Of a stretch of DNA of 24,608 nt, positions 6,357-14,918 are shown piece after piece (position 1 is the first letter of the stretch; every line of letters begins with the position of its first letter). The DNA comes from UKL13-2 sp043756275 (GTDB taxonomy: Bacteria > Pseudomonadota > Gammaproteobacteria > Burkholderiales > Usitatibacteraceae): assembly GCA_043756275.1 (NCBI GenBank), contig JAYURJ010000271.1, forward strand, positions 1 through 24,608. Direction: 5' to 3'. The notes beneath the pieces are model-generated. The model saw only the letters and a program-made list of their open reading frames with translations, was not told where the DNA came from and made no database searches. The translations under genes and the position numbers were made by a program.

Positions 6357-7883
6357 ATGAAAACCAGCCAATTGTCTTTGGGGTTCGTGAGTTGCCTGTT
6401 GGTACTCGGCGCTTGCGGCGACAAACCGCCGCCAGCGCAGGCCGCGACGTTGCAATTGAAGCCGTGCCGCGTGGCGTATTTGGAAAACGAGGTCAGATGC
6501 GGCACGCTCGATGTATTCGAGAATCGCGAAACGCGCGCAGGTCGAAAAATTGCCCTCAATATTGTTATGCTTCCGGCAAGCGCACGCAACAAGGAGCCCG
6601 ATCCGGTATTCCTGTTTGCGGGCGGCCCCGGCCAGGCGGCAACCGATCTCGCGCGCGAGGCGTTGACGATTCTTGGTGGGTTGAACGGGAAACGCGACAT
6701 TGTCCTGATCGACCAGCGCGGGACCGGAAAATCCAATGGCTTGATGTGCAGCTTTCCGGACGCGAATTCGCCTGAAATGATGGATCCAGCCAAACGCGAG
6801 GCCTTTAGCCGCAAGGAAATTACTGCCTGTCGTGCCAAGCTTGCGCAGAAAGCGGACCTCACGCTATACACGACCACGATTGCGATGGCCGACATCGATC
6901 AGGCGCGCGAGGCATTGGGTTATGAACGCATCAATCTTTGGGGTGGCTCCTACGGCACGCGTGCGGCGATGGAATATTTGCGTCGCTATGAAAACCGGGT
7001 GCGTAGTGTGACGCTCGATGGCGTCGCCCCGCCATCGCTGGCCTTGCCTGAAAGTTTTGCACGCGATGCCGGTGCCGCGCTGGACAAAATGTTTATCGCC
7101 TGCGGCAAAGAAGCACAGTGCAGCAAGCGCCATGCAGAGTTGAAAGGAGCGGTCGATGAGCTTCTCGACAGCCTCGCGAAAAAGCCTGCCAGCGTCAGCC
7201 TTCCGGATCCTGTCACCGGCATCTCCCGTAAAGTGAATGTGACCCGCGACACCCTGCTGGTCGCGGTGTTCTCGACCTTGTACGTGCCGGAATTGACGGC
7301 GATGCTGCCTATCTCATTGGCCAAAGCCAAGCAGGGTGACTACGCCCCATTGATGGCAATGGGCGCGATGTTTGGCGACTCGGCCGAGGAGAAGATCGCG
7401 ATGGGCATGCGGTTTTCGGTGGTGTGCGCCGAAGACGTGCCAAGGATAAAACGTGGCGGCGGGCCTTCATTGCAGCCACAACCTTACGGCCGGATGTTTG
7501 TCGATGAATTCGCCAAAGGCTGTGAAATCTGGCCCAAGGGAATGATGGCAAAGGATTTCGATCAGCCGGTGAAATCGTCAACGCCGGTGCTGATATTTTC
7601 AGGCGCACTCGACCCGGTCACGCCGACGCAATATGGCGAGGAAGTGAAAAAAACTTTATCGAATGCGCTGCATGTGGTTGCGCCCAATGTCGGGCACGGC
7701 GTTAGCAATCGCGGTTGTGGGCCGAAGCTGGTCAAGAAATTTATCGAAACCGCTTCGGTGGTCGATCTGGATGCGAAATGTCTTGAGCGTTTGCCGCGCC
7801 CGCTGTTTTTCGAGCCGATGCGGGAGAAATCGAAAACGGATGCAGCGGAACAAGCGGCGCAAAAAGAGGGAGATAAAAAATGA
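6357..7883 (+). CDS. Lipoprotein alpha/beta hydrolase, tripeptidyl-peptidase (TAP/SlpD-like)
   Basis: This 508-residue serine hydrolase is predicted to be anchored in the cell envelope. The signal peptide ends in the lipobox LGAC with C20 as the lipidated residue. The chain resembles the tripeptidyl aminopeptidase / proline iminopeptidase group: oxyanion segment FAGGPGQAA (87-95), DQRGTGKS (119-126), nucleophile elbow GGSYGT with S198, acid D419 in SGALDPVTPTQYG and base H447 in NVGHGVS. The last part matches the TAP-like C-terminal domain that shapes the substrate site. Paired cysteines in the lid region could form disulfides in the periplasm. The ATG at 6357 follows AAGGTGA at 9-nt spacing. 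Its stop overlaps the natA start (ATGA), so it is co-translated with the transporter and may act on or near the exported substrate. Confidence 0.88.
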   Translation: MKTSQLSLGFVSCLLVLGACGDKPPPAQAATLQLKPCRVAYLENEVRCGTLDVFENRETRAGRKIALNIVMLPASARNKEPDPVFLFAGGPGQAATDLAREALTILGGLNGKRDIVLIDQRGTGKSNGLMCSFPDANSPEMMDPAKREAFSRKEITACRAKLAQKADLTLYTTTIAMADIDQAREALGYERINLWGGSYGTRAAMEYLRRYENRVRSVTLDGVAPPSLALPESFARDAGAALDKMFIACGKEAQCSKRHAELKGAVDELLDSLAKKPASVSLPDPVTGISRKVNVTRDTLLVAVFSTLYVPELTAMLPISLAKAKQGDYAPLMAMGAMFGDSAEEKIAMGMRFSVVCAEDVPRIKRGGGPSLQPQPYGRMFVDEFAKGCEIWPKGMMAKDFDQPVKSSTPVLIFSGALDPVTPTQYGEEVKKTLSNALHVVAPNVGHGVSNRGCGPKLVKKFIETASVVDLDAKCLERLPRPLFFEPMREKSKTDAAEQAAQKEGDKK

Positions 7884-8629
7884 TCAAGGTGCAAAGTCTC
7901 CGCAAACATTTCGGCAACGTCAAAGCGGTGGACGGCGTGTCGTTCACGGCCAACAGTGGTGCCATTACCGGCTTGCTCGGTCCCAACGGTGCCGGTAAGA
8001 CCACGGCCATTCGCATGATCGGCACGCTCGTCAGTATCGATTCTGGCTCAGCCATGATCGACAATATTGACGTTGCAAATGATGCCGATGGCGCGCGCCG
8101 TGCCTGTGGCCTGCTCACGGATTCGCGAGGTGTCTACACCCGCATGACCGCACGTGAAAATATCCGCTACTACGCCGAGTTGCGTGGCGTTGAGACTTCG
8201 CGCACCGAGAAAACACTGGCACGATTTGTTGAGTGGCTCGATATGAAAGATATTCTGGATCGTCGTACTGAAGGATTTTCGCAGGGCGAGCGGATGAAAG
8301 TTGCCATCGTGCGGGCGCTGATCCACGAACCCGCCAATGTGATCCTTGATGAGCCGACCAATGGACTAGACGTGATGAGCACGCGCGCGCTGCGGGAGCT
8401 AATCAAGCGGTTGAAATCCGACGGGCAGACAGTGATGTTCTCCAGCCACGTCATGCAGGAAGTGGCCGCGTTATGCGACGAGATCATCATCATTTCGCAT
8501 GGTCGCGTCACCGCGCAGGGAACTACCGGCGAGCTGATGGAAATGAGTGGCAAGCAGAATCTGGAAGATGCCTTTGTGGCGCTGACCGGTGCGGTGAATA
8601 CTGACGAATCACACAAAGAGGCCGCATGA
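7880..8629 (+). CDS. natA: NatA-like ABC transporter ATP-binding protein
   Basis: This 249-residue cytoplasmic ATPase belongs to an ABC-2-type exporter. Walker A is GPNGAGKT (34-41), the signature is FSQGE (133-137), Walker B is NVILDEPTNGLD with D157 and E158, and the H-loop is in FSSHVMQEVAALCDE. The Q-loop region reads LLTDSRGVYTRMT rather than having a canonical Gln, as in NatA-type proteins of Na+ efflux systems. It starts inside the stop of the peptidase gene (ATGA, 7880-7883), and its own stop overlaps the start of the permease (ATGA, 8626-8629), so the three products are translationally coupled. Substrate assignment as sodium is by family only; lipids, peptides or drugs remain possible. 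Confidence 0.88.
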   Translation: MIKVQSLRKHFGNVKAVDGVSFTANSGAITGLLGPNGAGKTTAIRMIGTLVSIDSGSAMIDNIDVANDADGARRACGLLTDSRGVYTRMTARENIRYYAELRGVETSRTEKTLARFVEWLDMKDILDRRTEGFSQGERMKVAIVRALIHEPANVILDEPTNGLDVMSTRALRELIKRLKSDGQTVMFSSHVMQEVAALCDEIIIISHGRVTAQGTTGELMEMSGKQNLEDAFVALTGAVNTDESHKEAA

Positions 8630-9804
8630 TGCTGGCCACCGTATTGACCGTCTGCAAAAAAGAACTCACCGATCACCTGCGCGACCGGCGCACTGCAGCG
8701 ATGATTTTCTTCCTGTCGATTGCGATGGGGCCGCTGCTGCTGATTGGGTTAACGCAATTCATTGCAAGCGTCGAAAAGAAAGCCGAAGCGCGCGAAGTGT
8801 TTGTGCAGGGCAAGGATAACAGCCCGGAAATCGCTAATTTTTTTGCGCGACAGGATGTGACGATCAAGGAGCCAAATCCCGATTTTCGCACTATGATCAA
8901 AGATGGCAAGCACGAGCCGGTGTTGGTGATTCCCAAACAATTTCGGGAAAAATTTTACACCGGCAAAGCTGAAGTCGAACTGGTATTCGATGACACGCGT
9001 CAGGATGCTGGCAACGCGTCTATTGGCGTGTTGCGTCGGCTGATGCGTAACTTCAATAGCGAAGTCACCACACAGCGCCTCATCGAACGGGGTGTCTCGC
9101 AACAGCTTATGCGCGCGGTTGATGTGCAGGACGTGAATCTGGGCACGCCCGCACAGCGGGCAGCAGGATTATTGTTCATCATTCCGTGGATCACCTTGCT
9201 CGGCTGCGTAAGCGGCGTGACCGCGATTGCCATCGATGTCACCGCTGGTGAACGCGAGCGTGGTTCACTGGAGCCACTGCTGATGAATCCGATATCACGC
9301 GCGGGATTGGTGACAGGAAAATGGCTGGCGGTCGCCATTTATGGCCTGACTGTTGCCGCACTGACGATGTGCGGCTTTGCGTTGACCCTGAGTTTTGTGC
9401 CGCTGCCAAATCTGGCGAGCGTGTTATCGATCAGTCCGGCGCAGTATCTAGGATTCGCGATCACGATGTTCTCATTCGCGCCAGCCATGGGTGCGCTGCA
9501 AATGCTGATCGCCACCTATGGCCGCACCTTCAAGGAAGCACAGACCTATGTGTCGTATCTCATCATGGCTGTGTCGATGGCACCGGCCATCGGCATGCTG
9601 GGGCAATTCAAGGATGCGACCTGGCAGTTATTCGTGCCAATGTTGGGACAGCTAATGGTGATTACGCGCATCCTGCGTGGCGAGGCCGTGACGGCGATGC
9701 ACTACCTGCTGCCGTTTGCGATCAACACGGCAATTTCGGTGGTTGCGGTAATACTGATTTCAACGTTACTCACCAAGGAGAAAATCATTTTTGGGCGCGC
9801 TTGA
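8626..9804 (+). CDS. natB: NatB-like ABC-2 transporter permease
   Basis: This 392-residue inner-membrane permease is the partner of the ATPase just upstream. It has one N-terminal membrane segment (around residues 24-46, MIFFLSIAMGPLLLIGLTQFI). A large extracytoplasmic domain of about 130 residues follows, and then a C-terminal block of five or six segments including LLFIIPWITLLGCVSGVTAI and LPFAINTAISVVAVILISTL. The cytoplasmic-loop motif TAGERERGSLEPLLMNPISR is typical of NatB/ABC-2 permeases. Two adjacent ATGs open the gene; the first overlaps the natA stop. A palindromic repeat element begins 15 bp after the stop. Confidence 0.86.
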   Translation: MMLATVLTVCKKELTDHLRDRRTAAMIFFLSIAMGPLLLIGLTQFIASVEKKAEAREVFVQGKDNSPEIANFFARQDVTIKEPNPDFRTMIKDGKHEPVLVIPKQFREKFYTGKAEVELVFDDTRQDAGNASIGVLRRLMRNFNSEVTTQRLIERGVSQQLMRAVDVQDVNLGTPAQRAAGLLFIIPWITLLGCVSGVTAIAIDVTAGERERGSLEPLLMNPISRAGLVTGKWLAVAIYGLTVAALTMCGFALTLSFVPLPNLASVLSISPAQYLGFAITMFSFAPAMGALQMLIATYGRTFKEAQTYVSYLIMAVSMAPAIGMLGQFKDATWQLFVPMLGQLMVITRILRGEAVTAMHYLLPFAINTAISVVAVILISTLLTKEKIIFGRA

Positions 9805-9819
9805 AATATTGCAAAACTA

Positions 9820-9904
9820 TCATTTCGAACCGGGTTTTATCGGGTGAGAAATCTGCTTTTGCGTGATGAAACGGACAGCAGATTTCTCGCTTTGCTCGAA
9901 ATGA
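9820..9904. repeat. 85-bp palindromic intergenic element
   Basis: Two nested inverted repeats occur here: outer TCATTTCGA (9820-9828) with TCGAAATGA (9896-9904), and inner GAGAAATCTGCT (9846-9857) with AGCAGATTTCTC (9877-9888), both perfect. There is no coding capacity. The shape is that of a dispersed REP- or MITE-like element. It could also serve as the 3' end of the natAB message, although no T run follows directly. Confidence 0.75.
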
Positions 9905-9954
9905 CAAGTGATATTTTTTGAGTTGTCGCGAACGGGGGATGAGCCACAGCACGG

Positions 9955-9960
9955 TATCAT
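9955..9960 (+). promoter_or_regulatory. -10-like hexamer of the yoaA-like helicase gene
   Basis: TATCAT is followed by TCTCCC and the ATG at 9967. The hexamer is 5/6 to consensus, the spacing is 6 nt, and there is no Shine-Dalgarno sequence. A -35 is not evident. Confidence 0.5.
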
Positions 9961-9966
9961 TCTCCC

Positions 9967-11967
9967 ATGTCAGAAATTAGTGTCATCTTTGGCCCGGACG
10001 GGCCGCTCGCCAAAAATATTGGAGGATTCCGTCACCGCCTGAGCCAGATTGAAATGGCGGAAAAAATTGATTCCGCCATCAAGCGCGCAGGCGTGCTGGT
10101 CGCTGAGGCAGGCACCGGTACCGGCAAAACATACGCCTACCTCGTTCCTGCATTGCAATCCGGCGGCAAGGTGATCATTTCGACCGGCACCAAGAACCTG
10201 CAAGATCAACTTTTTCGCCGCGATATTCCCACCGTGATCAAGGCGCTGGGCATTCCTGTGTCCACCGCCTTGCTAAAGGGCCGCGCTAATTATGTGTGCC
10301 TGCATCATCTCGATAGCGCCATCGCCGATGGCCGTTTCCTGAGTCGTGAGGATACAAAACACATCCACGTTATTCGTCGGTTTGCAGATCGCTGCCTGAG
10401 CGGTGGCGGCAGTGGCGACAAGGCGGAGGTGCCGGATGTTTCAGAGCGCTCAAGCGCATGGCCTGCAGCGGTTTCAACGCGGGAAAATTGTCTCGGTTCG
10501 CAATGCGCGCAGTACACCGATTGTTTCGTCATGAAAGCGCGCAAGGCCGCGATGGAGGCGGAGGTGGTGGTCGTGAATCACCATTTATTTTTCGCCGATC
10601 TGGTGCTCAAGGACGACGGCGCGCAGGATCTATTACCCGCCTGCAACACCGTTATTTTCGATGAAGCACACCAGTTGCCTGAAACGGCGACGATGTTCTT
10701 TGGCGAAGTCGTTACCACGTCGCAACTGATCGAACTGGCGCGGGACACGCGCCTGGCCGGTGTGGAGCACGCGGGCGACTTCAAGGATTTGCAGGAATCG
10801 GCGGGCGCGCTCGACAAAGCCGCGCGCGATTTACGTCTGGTGATGCATGAAGACAACAGCCGCATGCCGGGCAAAGCGATCACGTCGCGCGAGGGATTTA
10901 CGGAGGCTTTTACCGAGACGCAAGAAAAAATCGCCGAGCTGCGCGAAATGCTGGAAAGCCAATCCGACCGCGCGCAGGAGTTGGCTAATTGCCTTGAGCG
11001 TGCGGATGAATTTGCCAACCGCATGGCCCGTTGGCAGGATCCAAACATCGAAGGTTATGTGCGCTGGGCGGAAGTATTCGGACATTCGCTGGCGCTGCAT
11101 CTGACGCCGCTATCGATTGCCAATATTTTCAAGAGCCAGGTATTCGGCCAGAAACGCGCGTGGATATTCACGTCGGCCACGCTCGCCGTCAAGGGCGAGT
11201 TTTCGCATTATCAAACCGAAATGGGGCTGACGAACGATCAGAGCGCCGATGATTTTGACGATGACGCCTTTGCCGAAAGAGGCGTCGAAACTGCGTTCTG
11301 GGCGTCCCCCTTTGATTATCCCAATCAAGCCTTGCTGTACGTGCCTGACAACATGCCCGCGCCAAATACGTTTGAACATACCGAGGCGGTCGTCTCCAAT
11401 GCACTGCCCTTGATCGAAGCCGCCGCCGGACGCGCCTTCTTGTTGTTCACCTCACTGAAGGCGATGGACCGTGCGTATGAATCATTGAAAGTGCACGCCG
11501 AAAAGAGGGGGTGGACATTCCCGCTGCTGGTGCAAGGCGAGGGCACGCGCAACGAATTGCTGGAGAGATTTCGTAAACTCGGTAACGCCGTGTTGGTGGC
11601 CAGCCAATCGTTCTGGGAAGGTGTCGACGTGAAAGGAGATGCGCTGTCACTCGTGGTGATCGACAAACTCCCGTTCGCGCCGCCCGATGATCCGGTGCTC
11701 GCCGCGCGCATCGACGCCATCAACCAATCCGGCGGCAACGCCTTTATGCAATATCAAGTGCCGCACGCGGCGATCAGCTTGAAGCAAGGTGCGGGACGAT
11801 TGATCCGTGACGAGACGGATCGTGGCGTGTTGATGATTTGCGATCCGCGACTGGTGGAGAAACCGTATGGGAAACGCATCTGGCAGAGTTTGCCGCCGAT
11901 GAAACGGACGCGCGTGGAGGCGGAGGCGGTTGCGTTTTTTACGGAGGCGAATACGATTGCTTCGTAG
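9967..11967 (+). CDS. yoaA: YoaA/DinG-family ATP-dependent DNA helicase (Fe-S, XPD-like)
   Basis: This 666-residue superfamily 2 helicase is closest in layout to E. coli YoaA, a DNA-repair helicase that works with the replication clamp-loader subunit HolC. Walker A is EAGTGTGKT (47-55) and motif II is FDEAH (231-235). Four cysteines, C111, C175, C180 and C186, sit in the positions that hold the 4Fe-4S cluster of XPD/DinG enzymes, in the contexts KGRANYVC and ENCLGSQCAQYTDC. VVVNHHLFFADL, IFTSATL, FWEGVDVKGD and KQGAGRLIRD mark the later helicase motifs. Length and motif order are complete. It is the sole gene of its transcription unit; a hairpin repeat lies directly 3', and the envZ-like gene converges on it. 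Confidence 0.93.
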   Translation: MSEISVIFGPDGPLAKNIGGFRHRLSQIEMAEKIDSAIKRAGVLVAEAGTGTGKTYAYLVPALQSGGKVIISTGTKNLQDQLFRRDIPTVIKALGIPVSTALLKGRANYVCLHHLDSAIADGRFLSREDTKHIHVIRRFADRCLSGGGSGDKAEVPDVSERSSAWPAAVSTRENCLGSQCAQYTDCFVMKARKAAMEAEVVVVNHHLFFADLVLKDDGAQDLLPACNTVIFDEAHQLPETATMFFGEVVTTSQLIELARDTRLAGVEHAGDFKDLQESAGALDKAARDLRLVMHEDNSRMPGKAITSREGFTEAFTETQEKIAELREMLESQSDRAQELANCLERADEFANRMARWQDPNIEGYVRWAEVFGHSLALHLTPLSIANIFKSQVFGQKRAWIFTSATLAVKGEFSHYQTEMGLTNDQSADDFDDDAFAERGVETAFWASPFDYPNQALLYVPDNMPAPNTFEHTEAVVSNALPLIEAAAGRAFLLFTSLKAMDRAYESLKVHAEKRGWTFPLLVQGEGTRNELLERFRKLGNAVLVASQSFWEGVDVKGDALSLVVIDKLPFAPPDDPVLAARIDAINQSGGNAFMQYQVPHAAISLKQGAGRLIRDETDRGVLMICDPRLVEKPYGKRIWQSLPPMKRTRVEAEAVAFFTEANTIAS

Positions 11968-11977
11968 TCGTAGATCA

Positions 11978-12026
11978 AGCACTGGCGCGGCTTTAAGGCT
12001 GAAAATGGCCTGAGCGTGCCGTCAGA
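11978..12026. repeat. Intergenic hairpin repeat, copy A
   Basis: The head 11979-11999 matches the head of copy B (18813-18833) at 17 of 21 positions. It is followed by an inner GGC/GCC pairing and GGCGCG/CGTGCC outer arms with a G-T pair. The stem is weaker than in copy B. It lies between the convergent helicase and sensor kinase genes and may end one or both transcripts. The remaining bases to 12075 hold nothing I can name. Confidence 0.55.
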
Positions 12027-12075
12027 TGGCGATCTGCGTTGTTTGATCCATTAACGCCATCTACCCCAAGCCACA

Positions 12076-13422
12076 CTACCCAGCAAACGTCAGCCGCGCC
12101 TCGGTCCCGCCGCCGGTGCGTGGCAGCAAATCAAATCTGGCCCCATGCATGCGCGCGATGCGCTCAACGATGGCCAACCCCAAACCGGCACCAGATTCAC
12201 CGCTGCGTGCGCTATCGAGCCGCGTAAATGCTTTTTTAAGCCGCTCCACTTCGTGCACCGGAATGCCGGGGCCGCGATCAAGCACGCTGAGACTGCTCGC
12301 GCCGTCGGTGCCTTCGCGCCGGGTTTGAATGGTGATGTCGCCACCGCCGTGTCGCGCGGCATTGTTGATGATGTTGTCGATGGCACGTTGCATCGCGACT
12401 GGTCGCAGCATCAGCGGCGGCAATTCGGTTAGCTCCGTTTTTGCTGTTACGTGCATGCGTGCGGCGCGCTCGACGGCACCAAGTGCCAGTTCAGTCAGAT
12501 TCATGCGCTGCGGCGGTTCGCTCGATTCATCGCGCGCAAAATCAAGAAACTGGTCGATCACCAGATTGATGTCGGTGATGTCTTTTTCCAGATCATTGCG
12601 CGTCGCCGGATCGGCAGGCAGCATTTCCAGACCTAACCGCAGACGCGAGAGCGGCGTGCGCAGATCATGCGAGACGCCAGCTAAAAAAGTCGCACGTTCC
12701 TGATCCAGTCGCGTCAGATCCGTGCGCATCTGGTTGAACGCAATCGCCACCGCGCGCATTTCCCCCGGTCCTATTTCAGCGACTGGCGGTGGATTTTTGC
12801 CCTGGCCGATCACACGGGCCGCGTTCGCCAGCGCTTCCAGTGGCTTGTTCACGCGCCACAATAAAAACACCGCACCGACCAACGACAAAATCGCGCCCAA
12901 CACGCCCCAGCCAATCCAGGCAAGTGAGAAGTCCTGTTCGATCACACGGCTGCGCGGAAACACCACCCAATAGTAGGAGTTCCCGACCGGCAACTTGGTG
13001 ATGAGTGCCGGCGGATTGGCTGGTTTGCCATCGGCCCCAAGCTGTCGTCGCGCCGCACGTTGGTAAACAAAAATATCGGCCTCCTTACCAAACTGTTCAC
13101 GCAGGCGCTCACGTGTGATGCGGATGGCAGGAAGGTCCGGCGCGGGTTCGAGTTCTTCATTGATGCGCTGCGGTGGAATGACGCGAATGCCTCTTTCTTC
13201 GCGCAGTTTGGCCAGAAACTCCCGATGTTGGCCTTGTGGAACAACTTCAAGTGCCGTGCGGATGGTTTTCAGATGGCTGATGTAGCCCGCCGCGATGACC
13301 TGCACCCGTGGCATCTGCGAGTAATACTGGAACAACAGCACCGACGCCAGTTGGCTCGCGAGCAACGCCAGCGCGATGACCAGCGCGGTGCGGGCCAGCA
13401 GGGATTTTGGTATCAGCGACAC
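12076..13422 (-). CDS. envZ: EnvZ-like sensor histidine kinase
   Basis: This 448-residue inner-membrane kinase is the partner of the response regulator encoded just upstream. A membrane segment near residues 10-33 and a second near 166-188 enclose a periplasmic sensor loop of about 130 residues. A HAMP domain (WRVNKPLEALANAARVIGQG) follows. The phosphorylated histidine is in the H-box FLAGVSHDLRTPLSRLRLGL. ATP-binding boxes are NIINNAARHG (N), DRGPGIP (G1) and SGAGLGLAIV (G2). The start is GTG at 13422, 48 bp after the regulator stop, with no clear ribosome-binding site, so the first codon is uncertain. The signal sensed is unknown; EnvZ assignment is by domain plan and by pairing with an OmpR-like regulator. 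Confidence 0.85.
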   Translation of the reverse strand: MSLIPKSLLARTALVIALALLASQLASVLLFQYYSQMPRVQVIAAGYISHLKTIRTALEVVPQGQHREFLAKLREERGIRVIPPQRINEELEPAPDLPAIRITRERLREQFGKEADIFVYQRAARRQLGADGKPANPPALITKLPVGNSYYWVVFPRSRVIEQDFSLAWIGWGVLGAILSLVGAVFLLWRVNKPLEALANAARVIGQGKNPPPVAEIGPGEMRAVAIAFNQMRTDLTRLDQERATFLAGVSHDLRTPLSRLRLGLEMLPADPATRNDLEKDITDINLVIDQFLDFARDESSEPPQRMNLTELALGAVERAARMHVTAKTELTELPPLMLRPVAMQRAIDNIINNAARHGGGDITIQTRREGTDGASSLSVLDRGPGIPVHEVERLKKAFTRLDSARSGESGAGLGLAIVERIARMHGARFDLLPRTGGGTEARLTFAG

Positions 13423-13470
13423 GTAATCTTGATCGAAGGCGAGTAGGTGAGTCGCAAATTGGGCGTGTCA

Positions 13471-14232
13471 CTACGCATGTTTTTGCCCGTCGGGCACAAA
13501 CACATAGCCCAGCCCCCAGACCGTCTGCACAAAGCGGGGATTCGATGGGTCTTCACCGAGCAATTTGCGCAACCGCGAGACCTGCACATCAATTGCCCGA
13601 TCAAATGAATCGTGTTCGCGGCCGCGTGCCAGTTCGGTGAGTTTGTCGCGTGAAAGCGGCACGCGCGCGTGCTCCACCAGTACCTTCAACAAGCCGAATT
13701 CGCCGGTGGTCATGGCGAGTGGTTTATCGTCGCGAAGCAGCGCACGCGTACCGAGATTCAAATTGAACGGGCCAAACAGGATGACCGTGTCGTTGTCGGC
13801 CGGTGCCCCCGGAGTTGGCAGCGGTGCCTGACGCCGCAGCACCGCATTGATGCGCGCGACCAGCTCGCGCGGGTTAAATGGTTTCGACAAATAATCGTCA
13901 GCACCGATTTCAAGGCCACCGATGCGGTCAGCGTCGTCGCCCTTGGCGGTGAGCATGATGATCGGAATATTGGCCTCGGCCACGGTTGATTCGCGCAGAC
14001 GACGGCAGATCGCAAAGCCATCTTCAATTGGCAGCATCACATCGAGCACCACCAGGTCATAGCGGTTGCGCGTGAAGGCGCGATCAAGTGCGGCCCCGTC
14101 GGGAACGGTGTCGGCCGCAAAACCTTGTTCGGTCAGATAGCGTTTTAACAAATCGCGCAAGCGCAAATCGTCATCGACCACAAGAATGCGGTGGCGGGGG
14201 AGAGCGTGCGGATGCGGGTTGGCAGTGGTCAT
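13471..14232 (-). CDS. ompR: OmpR-family response regulator
   Basis: This 253-residue DNA-binding regulator has an N-terminal receiver domain with acidic pocket D20-D22, phosphorylation site D64 in VVLDVMLP, switch T95 and conserved K117 in LSKPFNPREL. A short linker of about 20 residues (PLPTPGAPADND) leads to a winged-helix output domain. There MTTGEFGLLKVLVEHARVPL, DRAIDVQVSRLRKLLGED and the C-terminal VQTVWGLGYVFVPDG match OmpR. It is the first gene of a minus-strand pair with the kinase, so phosphotransfer between them is expected. The ATG at 14232 has no Shine-Dalgarno sequence; TAACAT lies 6 nt upstream. Target genes cannot be deduced here, although the EF-hand gene is divergent. Confidence 0.88.
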   Translation of the reverse strand: MTTANPHPHALPRHRILVVDDDLRLRDLLKRYLTEQGFAADTVPDGAALDRAFTRNRYDLVVLDVMLPIEDGFAICRRLRESTVAEANIPIIMLTAKGDDADRIGGLEIGADDYLSKPFNPRELVARINAVLRRQAPLPTPGAPADNDTVILFGPFNLNLGTRALLRDDKPLAMTTGEFGLLKVLVEHARVPLSRDKLTELARGREHDSFDRAIDVQVSRLRKLLGEDPSNPRFVQTVWGLGYVFVPDGQKHA

Positions 14233-14238
14233 GGGTGC

Positions 14239-14244
14239 ATGTTA
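14239..14244 (-). promoter_or_regulatory. Weak -10-like hexamer of the ompR-like gene
   Basis: On the minus strand TAACAT (4/6 to consensus) is followed by GCACCC and the ATG at 14232. The spacing equals that of the stronger leaderless-type starts in this window. It is the least certain of the six. Confidence 0.35.
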
Positions 14245-14498
14245 GTGCGGCGGCAGGTGGTGTGGCGTGTAAGCGATCTTCCAGTTGTAAGTAAATGTTA
14301 GCAAAAGCGCTGCCTTGGCGGTGATGCAGACGCTGGCGTTACAAGCAGTTACGAAGCATACGCAACCGAACCGGATTTTCGACGTTCTATTGGTTAACCT
14401 GTGCAGGCAAATTTTCAATTCGTCATCCGTCATTCGTTTTGCGCTGCAGGCCAGCAGCAATATTCGGCAGTATTAATTGAACCCCAATGGAGAACACC

Positions 14499-14795
14499 AT
14501 GAAAAAAGTAAACGTCGCGTTAGTCACAGTACTGCTCTCGGCAAGTATCGGTGCGTCCGCCGCATTTGCGCAAACCCCGCCCGAGCCATCGAAGGGCGAC
14601 CGTGCACAAAAGATGCATGAGCGCATGAAGGCCGCCGACAAAGATGGCGACGGCAAAATCAGCCGTGCAGAAGCGGCAACAATGCCACGCCTTGCCAAAC
14701 ACTTTGATGCAATCGATGCCAACAAGGATGGATTCATCACTAAAGAAGAGAGAAAAGCGTATCGCGAGAAGCAGGGGCCGCGCAAGGCAGGCTAG
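14499..14795 (+). CDS. Exported EF-hand calcium-binding protein
   Basis: This small 98-residue protein has a Sec signal peptide (residues 1-24, cleavage after AFA) and one EF-hand pair. The first loop, DKDGDGKISRAE (47-58), and the second, DANKDGFITKEE (73-84), both carry acidic or polar residues at positions 1, 3, 5, 9 and 12, so both should bind Ca2+. The start is taken at 14499 because GGAG (14489-14492) lies just before it and the signal peptide begins with MKK; the in-frame ATG at 14487 would place that site inside the gene. The basic C-terminus ends in GPRKAG. It is probably a periplasmic calcium sensor or buffer. No partner is evident; the next gene is separated by a 114-bp palindrome. 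Confidence 0.85.
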   Translation: MKKVNVALVTVLLSASIGASAAFAQTPPEPSKGDRAQKMHERMKAADKDGDGKISRAEAATMPRLAKHFDAIDANKDGFITKEERKAYREKQGPRKAG

Positions 14796-14804
14796 TAGCC
14801 AGGG

Positions 14805-14918
14805 AATCTCTGATCAAATCTTTCGACAGGCTCAGCACGAATGGACGCGTATTGAATCCGTTCGTGCTGAGCCTGTCGAAGCATCGAACCGCACTCAAAT
14901 TTGACTTGATCAGAGATT
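14805..14918. repeat. 114-bp nested palindromic element
   Basis: Outer perfect 13-bp inverted repeats AATCTCTGATCAA (14805-14817) and TTGATCAGAGATT (14906-14918) enclose a perfect 20-bp pair, TTCGACAGGCTCAGCACGAA (14822-14841) and its complement (14861-14880). There is no open frame of note inside. The inner pair belongs to a palindromic sequence type that I recall as widely dispersed in bacterial genomes. No target-site duplication is visible. It may terminate the EF-hand transcript and looks like a MITE- or REP-type insertion. Confidence 0.8.

Noticed and set aside
6242..6895. Upstream 218-codon extension of the TPMT-family frame on the minus strand
   Set aside because: It runs antisense through the peptidase gene, has no conserved motif, and TPMT similarity starts at the ATG at 6241.
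10578..11100. 156-residue minus-strand frame inside the helicase gene
   Set aside because: Antisense shadow of a well supported helicase; Ser/Arg-rich with no domain.
14233..14498. Search for a promoter or RNA gene between the ompR-like and EF-hand genes
   Set aside because: Apart from the weak TAACAT next to the ompR start, I found no -35/-10 pair with good spacing and no stable structured RNA signature; the EF-hand promoter remains unidentified.
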